Assembly (NCBI GenBank): GCA_958450365.1
Contig: CAUEEP010000730.1
Coordinates: 124,001 to 188,000 of the forward strand
Source: Mesorhabditis belari
Taxonomy: Eukaryota; Nematoda; Chromadorea; Rhabditida; Rhabditidae
Direction of reading: 5' to 3'
Length of the DNA stretch: 64,000 bases
Within the stretch, counting starts at the first letter, position 1. Each line of letters opens with the position of its first letter. Position numbers and translations under genes: made by a program. This document shows, one piece after another, positions 53,949 through 64,000 of the stretch. The notes beneath the pieces were generated by a model. It was not told where the DNA came from. It saw nothing but the letters and a program-made list of their open reading frames with translations, and did no database searches.

Positions 53949-55537
53949 ATGGCCAGCGGAGTCCGATTATCGATATTTATCGTTGTCACTGTGTTAATAG
54001 GCCAGATAGGTGAGTTGAGATGAAGTAAAGGAGATATTTAATGAATACTCCAAAATTTCAGCCGCTGATGGTGAGCTCTCAAAAGATAGCCGGCTGGGGC
54101 CGAAGAAAGAAAAAGAAGAGAATCCCTCAAATGTGACAATTCCGGTAAGCCAGAACAAGCAAGGTCATAAAGATAATCAAATTTTAAGACCAAATCCCAA
54201 TCAGGTCACAAAACAGTGGAACAAAATGGAATGCTAATAAGCCAAGGTGAAATATCCATTCAAATTTCCATTCTTACCAATGATTTCAGCGGAAAAACCA
54301 CCACCGAAAATGGATTCGATTGTTTCATCGAAATTTGAGGTAGTTCATTAAACATTTATCGTTTTCTAAGGGTATTGTAAACGCCTATTAATCTATAATA
54401 GCCCGGAAAAAAAAGTATTTTTAAATACGCGTTGATTACCTTTTCTTCCAGTGCACTGTAGTGTGGCAAGAAACTTACAATTAGATCTTTACATTATCTT
54501 CAACAAATTTACATAAATTCTCATTTTCAGACGACAAAAACGTCAATCATCGAGGAGAAAACCGAAGCTGTGAGCAAGAATGAATCGAAAGTAGAGACAA
54601 CAACACCTACAGCACAGGTAAAGAAAAGAAAGACGGTAATGTAAGCAAAAAAAAATTTAGACAACCGGCGTCCAGGAAACAACAATGATCCCTAAACCAG
54701 ATGTTGATGTTAAAGAAGATGAACTGGCAAAAGATGGAGTGAGAACTTAAGATTTTAAGGTTAAAAAGAAAACTGAATCTTCTAGGTACTTCCTCCCTCT
54801 GAAGGGAACGAAAATGAAAAGGATCAAACAAAAATTGAAGATAAAGTAAAAAAATTAGACTCAAAAACTGATGAGTTCAATGTTTTAGGAGATTCCCGAA
54901 TATGAAGATACAGGAGAAAAAGAGAAAAACAAAGGAGAAGTGAAACAACCAGTGCAGCCGGTGAAGGAGGTGAGTTTGGGGGGATTTGGAGGAGAGTCGC
55001 TGAGCCAGATTCAGAACAAGTATGACAAGTATGACGCGGAAAGCGAGGATGGACATTTCTTTCAATGGATGCTCTTCCTTTTGATCCTTGTTGTCATTGG
55101 GTATTTGGCCGTGCATAATAAAAGAAGACTACTTGGTAAGTGACTGGGGGGATTTGAAAGGGGACCCGTCGGATTCGTCGTCGGATTACAGTAGTCCTAA
55201 AGACTACCATAATTCGGTACCCAGTTAGATGTTATCGGTAAATTTAGGGCTGTGATAAGCAAAAAAAGATACCGTAACATTAACTTGTTGAGTACAGTAA
55301 TCTCTAAAGATAAAGATTAAGGGGTTACGGTATCCAGATCACGAAAGCCTACTTGACTCGTTCGCAAAGCTAAATTTGTACTAACCAAAAGATATTTAAC
55401 AAACAGAACAAACAGAACCAATTTCATTTCCAGCTTTGGTTTTGGAGGGTCGATCGGGTCGTCGAGGATCAATAAGTCGAGGCGGAAATGCACGATATAG
55501 ACGATTGAGTCAGAATGAACATGATGTTATTTATTAA
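53949..55537 (+). CDS. tgn-38: TGN38/TGOLN2-like trans-Golgi membrane protein
   Basis: Single-pass protein that cycles between trans-Golgi network and plasma membrane. A signal peptide (MASGVRLSIFIVVTVLIGQI|AADG) is followed by a lumenal domain made of many small exons and rich in Lys, Glu, Thr and Pro (TKTSIIEEKTEAVSKNESK). Near the C-terminus comes EDGHFFQWMLFLLILVVIGY, the membrane segment, then LAVHNKRRLL and ALVLEGRSGRRGSIS. The HNKRR and LEGRS pattern matches the TGN38 stop-transfer and cytoplasmic start as I remember it (YHNKRK...ALEGKRS). The tail ends with ARYRRLSQNEHDVIY; YRRL fits the YxxPhi sorting signal that recruits AP complexes. The stop is at 55535-55537. The last intron is long (about 300 nt) and rich in ACCGTA/TACGGT words. 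Confidence 0.85.
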
Positions 55538-56706
55538 CAAAACAAAAACAGTTGCTTTTTCCGAATTACTCTTTCATTGCCTAGTCACAAAAAACGTTTT
55601 GCCTTATTCCTAATTACTTGTAGAGACTCCATTTTGTCAGTGAAATGCATCGAATTACCGTAACTAAAAGTGTTTGATACTTTAATTGATTATTGGATAG
55701 ACTGTGGGGTATATTAGTACAGGTTTTTAGTCTAATAGCTGATTCAGCTACGGCTGAACAGAACCAGATCTAGTTACAGTCCTATACCTGGTAGCAATCT
55801 AAGATTTAGACATTTGGATTTGGTCCTTGAGTCTATAGTTAGACAAAGAAAGCCTATAGTTAGGCAAAGAAAAGGTTTACTAACGAACTTCCAGATTCTA
55901 AGACTATTCTCTTTTTTCATTGATTGAAATAGTTACGGTATTCAACGCGTTTCACTTTCCATTCCTTCACAATCCTTTCTCAAATCTTATCTCAAAACTG
56001 ACAGCATTCCGCGCAATATTCCCCTCATTTCTCCCGCTTTTTCCTGTAGCAATTCCCTCGATTTATTCTCAAAATCTGTGTTTATTTTATTCTGTGCCTT
56101 TATCAATTCCTCTCTCTCTCTGTTATTTAATTTCCGGGTATGCAAAACTATTCCTTGCGATAATTTCTCTCTTTTAGATTTATCTGGTGAATTTTGAAAA
56201 GTTGAAAGAATAAAGCATCTTGTAAGAATAATTCAAAAACTTTAAAGATAAAGATAACAATTTCATAATTGTCCATCTTGCCAATAAAAAGAAACTCGAG
56301 TAATTGCTCTCAAAAAGTGCAAATGAGATGGACAGATGGATAATCTACCGTAATTTCCGTGGAAAGGTCGCCAAAAGACGGATCAATTTGTAGTTTAGAA
56401 CCTTTCTCCCACGAGAACCGAATTTCTTTAGTTAACGGAAGATTCGTGACATTCCGTAAACAAAGTCATCTTTTTTACAGTTAGCCTAAATTTCATTATT
56501 ATATCTTTTCGTTTTTATTGAATTTCCTTAATTCTTTATATTTTTATCTCTTCAGTACAATGAATTTTGAGAGAAGATTAGCTTTAGACTCAAAACTGAC
56601 AGCCTATCCTTTCAGTTATTTCATTTAACATTTAAATCTAATCAACAATAACAATTCGTTTCATTTTAGAACATATTGTACATATCTATAAAATACGCAA
56701 CAAAAG
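55538..56706. other. Intergenic region upstream of eel-1
   Basis: About 1.2 kb, AT-rich. Several copies of the TACCGTAA / TTACGGTA word occur (near 55656, 55933 and 56346), plus a small near-repeat (GTCTATAGTTAGACAAAGAAA and AGCCTATAGTTAGGCAAAGAAA near 55830-55871). No gene is recognised. Confidence 0.45.
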
Positions 56707-59700
56707 ATGAAAGTCGACGTTAGTTCTTCGAAAGCTTTTACAACGGATTTGGTGAGTTTCTCTATGTCTTTCTTAACAAAATGGTCATTTCCAGAATCCG
56801 GCATGCGCAAAGGCGATCTCTGAGTTTCAAGCCCCGAGCAGCGAAGAAGAATTTATAAAGAAATTGACCTCGATGAATGAATGGAGCTCAGTCGTGGGAA
56901 AGGTAACATAAAATGAATGGAAACTCGTCCAGTGCCTTTTGTAAAACGTTTCAACTTTTGAAAGCTATTGTAATCTTGTCTATAGTTATTTGATTATGTT
57001 TGGATTTCTATAGGGGTTTATGAAGAAGGCGAAAATTACATTGATTGGTTAAAAAATTGATTGGTATCATTGAAATCGATACCTTTTAGAAAACTCTGTA
57101 CTCGTTACTTCTCATAGCCATCTATTAGCTTAAAACTTTAGTATAATCCAAACCAATTAAGCAGCTTATCATTGTACCATAACATGTATCATATTTAGAC
57201 AGAAATGATTCGTTGGGTCGAGGTGTTGGACCGAATGGATTCGATTTTGGAAAGAGCGACGACACTCGATGAAAACAACAGATATCTCGTCGACGTTGAC
57301 ATGGTTTGTTCAACAATTTTCTAATTTCTCATCAATTTTCTAATTCAGACTCTGAAAAACTCGGTGATGGTCATACTGAAGTTCACGAGTCTCCTCTTCG
57401 AAAACACCTCTACAAGAAGCGTTTACGCAAGCACTGATGTAAAAAATCTCTATTCCATTTCCATTTCAAAAACCTTTCAGAGATTACTTCACTTGCTAAA
57501 CAGTGATTCGATGGTTATGGTCATTCAAGTACTTCAATTATTTCAGTGTATCTCAAAACGGTATTTTTCTATCAGTTTTTCTCATGAATTCAAATTTAGC
57601 TCACACTTTTTGCGAACCAAAATGCCTACTCATCAACAAACTCGTTTTCAGAGCATTTTGACCGCAATCTCACAGGTAAATCAAGCCAACTTTTGGCTGT
57701 CGAGAGAGTCTTTTCGTTTCTTTTCGTACTTTCGTTGAAAAATAATAAATTCACAATTAACCTATGGTTTGCTCTATGTAAAAAGTGCTTAGTGCTCAAT
57801 TTCCCATCTTTTTGAGTCAATTTTGGTTCACTTTCAAGCAAATTCGAGAGAAGAAAACATGTGTTTTTCGTAAAAATCCATAAAAGCTCTACGAAAACAT
57901 TGGCTGAATGAATGAAATCTAGACATAAGACTTTTTAAACCCGTTTTACTGTTATTTTGCTAAAAAAAATAATTGGCATTTCTAACGAAACAAACCGTAG
58001 TGCAATTGATACATTTGTTGGTTTTAAACGGAAATACGAAAAGGAACGTAAAGACTTCCGAATAGCCTAATAATAAAAACATCCAAATTTCAGTGCTGGT
58101 TCTCAAAGTTACGCGTAAAGATGAAACAGGTGGTGGAAGATCTGAAGCCGAGCTATGTTTGGCCGTACCAACACAATATATCGAGTGAACGAGTGATCAG
58201 CATTGGGAAGCCAAAGGTGCAAAAGGGTTCCTGGACATTAGTCCCCAAACCTTCATAGGATAAGTGCTTTTGACTGGCTGTAACTTTTCATAGACTTATC
58301 CAATTTGCATGATTTTTATGTCAATCGACGCGGGAGAACATTTCCTATCTATTGGTGACACCAAAATCATGAATTAGATGAGTCTATGAAAAGTTACAGC
58401 CAGCCAAAAGCCGTTCGTACACCTATGCAAGTCTATAGCCAAAAGCACTTTGACATCTATGAACGTTTGCGGAAGTAATGTCTCGGAATCGTGCAAAAGC
58501 TCCTTAAAATTTTCTATGCTCTGTTTTAGGAAAACGAATCACTGACAGCTTTGATTAAAAGACATGCATCGAATGAGACGGAAGCTGAAGAAATGTTGAA
58601 AGATGATACGCTCCGAGCTCGCTTAAGAGTCGCCAAGCATTTCTTTTCTGTTTCTGGACGTGTCTACATTGTGACCACAAGAATGATTGCGATTAGCACA
58701 TTGAGTGAGTTTAGAATCACTTTGAACTTTTATCGCTTTTTTTAGTTTACTCGCGACTTCTCGGAGATGACCTTGAGTCTCTATTCACTCAATCCACTTT
58801 CATCTTGGATTGTGGGGAAGTGGCAAAGGTACGACTTACAGACTTGCAGTCTACAGTAATCAATTTCTTTCAGATCTCCGATTACCCAGAAGAACAGGCT
58901 GAGAAGATTGAAGACATGCGAGCAGAGGCACTCCGAACATTGACAAGCATTGCGGCACAAGATAAGTATCCACGACTGCAGCAAGTGATCGAGGTCCTGG
59001 GTGCGAGCAGTTATCATGGTTTTTTGGGAGTCTTGGTCCGCAAATGTGTAGATGACATGCGAGCTGGTAAGCAAGAAAAAAAAATGGTAATAAAAGAGGA
59101 AAAACTTGCAGGAAAAGTGTCTCTTCAACTTTGCACGGCATTGTTCTCGTTGTTGTATCACATCTCGAGTATGGATCAAGGAGGTGGGACTATTTTGTTA
59201 CTCAATCATAGCTAGATGTTCCTCATGAGCAATGCTTTTTCTAAAACGTCAAAAACTACCACAATATTGTCTTTCAAGCCTCATAAACACCGTAATCTTG
59301 TTCTCAAGTCTTACCTTAACCTAAACAACCTGCGTGATCTGATTCCGAATCAAAGATTACCCGAAAGTACCAAAATAGATTGATTGGATAAAAACTAGAG
59401 ATAAGATTACGGTGGCTTTTGGCACGTTTCAGAAAATCCATTACTCTAATCTTCACAATTTCAGGTGAGGCCATTGTTGGGTGTGGTTTGCTGCCAACTC
59501 TTCTATCCGTCGTCTCATGCACAACGATTTCCTTGTCCCATATCTCTTTTGTTACTCGATGTGTGCGGGTGATCGACTTGGTGACTGCCTACGATGTTCA
59601 AAATTTCCGTCAATCAACCGGAATGGACATTTGCATTGATCGGCTTGTGGTCAGTGTTCAGTAAAGAAAATGATTCTAAAGAACTCATTTACAGCACGAA

Positions 59701-62700
59701 GTGGAACAGTGTAGAAAAGAGCAACCGTACACGATTGATGTCAATCTGGATAAACCTGATGATAGCGGTATAAATTTAGATTATATATGTAGTTAACTGA
59801 TACTTAGGAGTGAATGAGTACATTTTGCAAGCGCCTTGTGGTCGACCGTGTCACCAACAACGATCCGCGCTCATCAAGAGTCTTCTGAATTTCTTGAAAC
59901 GAATCGTTGGAGACAATCATTTTACGGAACAAGCCCGTCAAAGTAAGACTTGCAAAGCTGCTACCTCTTGATTGGTAATCCTTGTTATTTCAATCTTTAA
60001 TATGCAACTTCTTTGTTTTTTCTCATTCACATAACCAACCCGTAATATACTCTGTCCCATTGAGGCTTTCTCGTGGCTCAATCTCTTTCAACGATTGCTT
60101 CAACTTTTTCTCGTGTATGGCTTACCCAAAGCCAAGATTTTAAGCAAAATTCGATGGAAAGATTGAAATTCTAGTGTCCAGTTGAAAGCCATTGGCTTTG
60201 ACTGCTAGCCATGGTTTTTGGCTTCTTTTTTACCGACTTTACTCACAACATCTAAATTTAGTGATGAGCGGAAATCTTCCCAAAGCTCTCATCCACATCA
60301 TCAGCAACGCCGACTATTACACTGCCAGCCTTTTCCAGAATTCTATTCAAGTTTTGAATCTCATTTTTCTTAAATAATCGAATTTAGTTGGTAACCAACT
60401 TTGTGTATCAAGAACCACAACAACTTTCAAATCTTCAACAAATGCATCTGCCCTTTGTCATCCTGCATTCATTGTTGCGAAAGGAGGTTCGTTTTCAGTA
60501 CTGAAAGATAAACATTGTACAAAACTAGAGAGATTACCGGTAGTTTTCAAAAGATGATAGTTTTTAGAAAAGCATATTTTAAGAGAAACTCATACCCCCG
60601 GTACAATAAGGAATTTCAGATCCCAGCGGCCAAAGATGTGATCAACAACATGACGAACACTTTCACGGCTTTGTGCTTGAACGCTCGTGGCCTGGAACAA
60701 CTGGTTCTTCAACTCTTTTCTAGAATTTAATTACTCAATTTCAGAAAGCCTACGAACCATTCGATCACGTATTCAAGATCATTCTCTCGCTGAAGTTCAT
60801 CACAGCGATGAAAAGGAAAAGAAATGACATGAGTAAGCGCTTACATGAGAGATCAAAACTCATCCAAATTCTAGATTATGTCGCGACTGGAATCGGCTCC
60901 TCATTGGATGATCTCCTTCGTCATCATCAGTCCTTGAGAAGCCAGATGGTGAAATCACTAATGCGAGTGCTCAATCGATTGATGGATGTTAGCACGAAAC
61001 GAGTTTGACGAAAAAAAGTCTTCTTTTTTATGAATTTTTTAGAGCAATCAAGTTGTCATGTCGCTCACAAAACTCCAAAAAGGAAGCCGAAGAAGATTCC
61101 AGCTACAGAATGCTAATGAGATGGCGGAGAATAATCGAATTCGATTGTTTGATGTAAGTGTTAAACGATAAGATCTCAAATAGCAATTGTTGTACACGTT
61201 GATGATACAATTTGAATAGTTAACGAAATTGATTTAGCAATTTATTTAAACAGACGAAATTTTGAGCAATCCTTTTCAAAAAAAAACGACAACTGATTTG
61301 ACCAAAGAAAACAATGTAGAGAATGGCGGAAAAATAGGTAGGAGGTCCGCACTTTAGAAAACAGTTAAGTTAATAAATAAAAAATCTGTGGGAAACGATT
61401 TAAAACAATTATTATATTCCCAACAGCAAGCTAAATGACTTTCAGATGGTTCTGCATCAAGTCCCCGCCTCGCCACAAAGAGATGAAGAAAGCGAAGATG
61501 ATGATGAAGTGGAAAGTGACACGAATCAAGAAACTGAAGCTGAAAGCAATAGGGAAGGGGAATTCGAAACGGATAGCGAACAAGCAAAGACATCAACAAC
61601 AGATGAAGGATCGAAGATGGACACGAGCTCGCCTGAAGCAAAAATGGTCGATGATACAAGGGCTGACATGCTGGGATTGAACATCGACACTGTTGGGCCT
61701 GATGGAAATATAATTGTGCCATTGGGAGAGTATTTGTTGATCTTTTACCAGGTGAGTCAGCGTTGAAATCCAAAGTAAACACCCACTTTTAAGCCTTTAA
61801 ACATTAGAATACTGTAGCTAGGAAATTTGGGCATACTGTAGTTAGAGCCAACCCTTCTACCGCAATGATTACGATAACTGATTTCAGATAATCGAGACAA
61901 TGGTCGCACAAAGCAACTTCCCCGATGTCATCACTGGCCTCATTGATGAAGGCGGAGTGGATTTGCTGATTAAACTCTCGCAAATCAACCCAATTCGTCT
62001 CCAATTGGCTCATTCGACTCTTCCACAAACAATGGCAAACATTCTCAAATGTGCATTGGTAAGTTTACAAATTTCGACCATCAACAACTGAATTCAGCAA
62101 CATTCAACCAACGATGAGCTCCTCTCGTCTGTTCTGAAAACCTTGACAAAAACCCTGGAGCCAGTCACGAAGTTCCGACCAGTCGCCGGTTATGCCGGTG
62201 TTCTGCCACTATTTGGACAAGCGGGCGCTTCGGAATCAATTGGATTAATCACATATGTCACCTCGATTGTTGGAAGTCTTTCGAAAACTGCTCAAACTAG
62301 CTCAGTAAGTCAATAGAAAGAATTGGCAACTCATTTCAATTTCAGGAAGATACGCGCCAAAAAGTACTCCGTGCTTGGACGTCTCCCAATGGAATTGAGC
62401 TGGCTGACTCTTTAAACATTGTGGCCAGAGTTGTCTCTAAAGAGTTGGCAATCAATCAGATTGTGCAACAATCAACAAAGGTGATAAACTGAGATATTCT
62501 TCGTTTATCTCAATCTTTTCAGGTTACCGCTCAAACGCAAACCGATTCCGGTGTGGTTAGTGTGGATACAGCCGCGGGAACTTCAGCCGATGAACAAGTC
62601 GCTGTGACTGAAGATCTTTCGAAGCAAGACGGTACACAGCCGGAAGATGCGGTGATCACAGAAGTATTTTTTGTTCGATATTTAGTCAATCTAAGCATTG

Positions 62701-64000
62701 ATATAAAATGATATCATTTGATATCAAAACCCATTCAGGCAGCCCCACCCAGCATTCCTTTGTGGCAACAAGCTGGAATTCATCAAACAGAACGCGATTT
62801 TTGGACAAAACAAAAAGACATTGCTTTGTTGCTGATGAAATCACAAAAGTGAGAACTTTAGAAATTAAAACCATAGAAATCTATCAATGAAATGCCAGGA
62901 GTCTCTTGGATTTCCCGATTCAACTCACAAAGGCCTGCTTAAAACCCCAGCGAAACCCGCGACGATACGAACAACCACAAAGAGAACAAGCGATGGGAGA
63001 GGTCAACAAAAAATAAATAGGCCAATAAAATGTTTTCAGGATGCAAAGAAACTGGCGGACACCATCTTCAAAAAGTACTCGAATAACATCAAAGCGACGT
63101 ACGATGACTTTTCTCCAATCATGTAAGTTAACTGAAGTTATCAGTGTTAAACCGTTTCAGGAATGCTTATGGAATGGATGTGATCGAGCAAGTCTCTTCA
63201 TCGCTTTTTGACGAACGCCGCCAACCCAGTATGCCACTTTTGGCAATTTTCTACAAATCTGGTTGTCATCGAGCTTTCTGCCAAATGTTGGTCTCCACCA
63301 TTGCACCGCAATTCGAAACTGTGCCAGGTAAGACTAGTGAGAGGAATTTCAGTATCTAATCGCTATAATAATCCATTTTCAGGAACATCTATCTCGCTTG
63401 AGACATTGATTCGACACTGGATGAGTTTAGCTGATCGACTCGTCAATCGAAGCAATTTCAATGTCTCGAGAAATCGCTCGCATGTCGATGCTCTCAACTT
63501 CCCACCGGAGAAATATTATCGACTTGTTTTAACGGTATTCATAAAGACATGATTGAGCTATTAAGTGGATTCAGGATCTTTTCACTGTCTTTAATCAACT
63601 CTTTGCTGTTTTGCGTGGCGATCATGTTGATTTAAAGTCTCACATGTCGGCGGCGGAAAAAAGCATCACGGTTTACAAAGAGGTTTGGCTAGCAACAGTA
63701 AATCAATCATGATCAATTCTCTACAGGTTGTTCGAAATTTGGTCACTTTGCGTGATGAGGGTTCGTCGAACAATGCAGCTCGAGCAACGGATGTAAATGC
63801 TGCGGTTGAACTTGTTGATCACAACCATTTGGCAATGCTGGTTGAGATGGGCTTTGAACGGCGCGATGTCGTTCAAGCGCTCATTGAAAGTCAATCAATC
63901 TCTGAGGCTACCGATTATTTGATCTCGAATAACAGACAGCAAACAGCAGTTCGTTTTAAAAAAACATTTTGACGGATCTTGTATATTTAGCCTGTTACAC
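56707..64000 (+). CDS. eel-1: HECT E3 ligase EEL-1 (HUWE1 orthologue), N-terminal part
   Basis: Very large HECT ubiquitin ligase; only the N-terminal part is in the window and the gene runs off the right edge. ATG 56707 (MKVDVSSSKAFTTDL) starts a series of exons that match the HUWE1 armadillo-like DUF908/DUF913 region. Examples are FILDCGEVAK, EAIVGCGLLPTLLSVVSC, the CGRPCHQQRSALIKSLLNFL block, DYVATGIGSSLDDLLRHHQ and ADMLGLNIDTVGPDGNIIVP. A strongly acidic linker (DEESEDDDEVESDTNQETE) lies near 61465-61650. A UBA domain (LAMLVEMGFERRDVVQALIE, SQSISEATDYLI) is near 63824-63930. The frame ends near 63945 in a probable donor (CAGCA|GTTCGT), not a true terminus. Introns are longer than in the central genes and mostly end in TTTCAG. 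The HECT domain is outside the window. Confidence 0.93.
58267..58410. repeat. Inverted repeat in an eel-1 intron, hairpin MITE-like
   Basis: The left arm (about 58267-58315) contains GGCTGTAACTTTTCATAGAC and the right arm (about 58363-58410) its reverse complement GTCTATGAAAAGTTACAGCC. Similarity extends for about 47 nt with few mismatches. The loop is about 50 nt. It is fully intronic, between the exon ending near 58217 and the exon at 58531. No target duplication is obvious. Confidence 0.8.

Overview
The window is nuclear DNA of a rhabditid-type nematode. Introns are mostly about 40-60 nt, with U-rich acceptors (TTTTAG or TTTCAG). Genes are compact and lie on both strands, and many first exons sit just after a trans-splice-like acceptor. 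At least eleven genes are recognisable orthologues of Caenorhabditis genes. The order lsm-7, lgg-2, fic-1 corresponds, from memory, to neighbouring C. elegans chromosome IV genes. I see no bacterial, viral, CRISPR, rRNA or tRNA features. Gene models below were spliced by hand from the sequence. || Layout. 0.7-1.9 kb: a membrane protein of unknown function (+). 2.2-4.8 kb: brap-2, a RING/UBP-finger protein (-). 6.1-7.8 kb: an unrecognised low-complexity protein (+). 8.4-11.0 kb: bpl-1, biotin protein ligase (+). 11.4-11.8 kb: a small secreted peptide precursor with an allatostatin-C-like Cys-x6-Cys motif (+). 14.4-23.1 kb: mbk-2, a DYRK2-class kinase with long introns, two candidate starts and two possible 3' ends (+). 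22.5-31.5 kb: a recent tandem duplication covering the mbk-2 3' end and most of a nuclear hormone receptor gene, with a DNA transposon in copy 1 only. 33-35.4 kb: rabs-5 (+). 35.9 kb: lsm-7 (+). 36.9-37.9 kb: lgg-2, Atg8/LC3 (-). 39.4-41.5 kb: fic-1, AMPylator (+). 41.9-44.1 kb: sars-1, seryl-tRNA synthetase (-). 44.4-45.8 kb: pqbp-1 (+). 46.1-48.5 kb: spl-1, sphingosine-1-phosphate lyase (+). 48.6-49.2 kb: a Tc1-type palindromic element. 49.6-53.1 kb: a TADA3/ADA3-like adaptor (+). 53.9-55.5 kb: a TGN38-like protein (+). 56.7 kb to the end: eel-1/HUWE1, truncated by the window (+). || Most of the genes are unrelated housekeeping or signalling genes: autophagy, endosome and Golgi traffic, RNA processing, translation, sphingolipid turnover and ubiquitination. 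The most notable locus is the 22.5-32.6 kb duplication. Copy 1 encodes a nuclear receptor with an intact zinc-finger domain that stops exactly at the duplication joint, so it has no ligand-binding domain. Copy 2 keeps the ligand-binding domain but carries a one-base insertion in an upstream exon. Together they look like an ancestral receptor that has been, or is being, split into a DNA-binding-only form and an impaired or alternatively spliced full-length form. The second notable item is the putative allatostatin-C-like neuropeptide gene at 11.4 kb.
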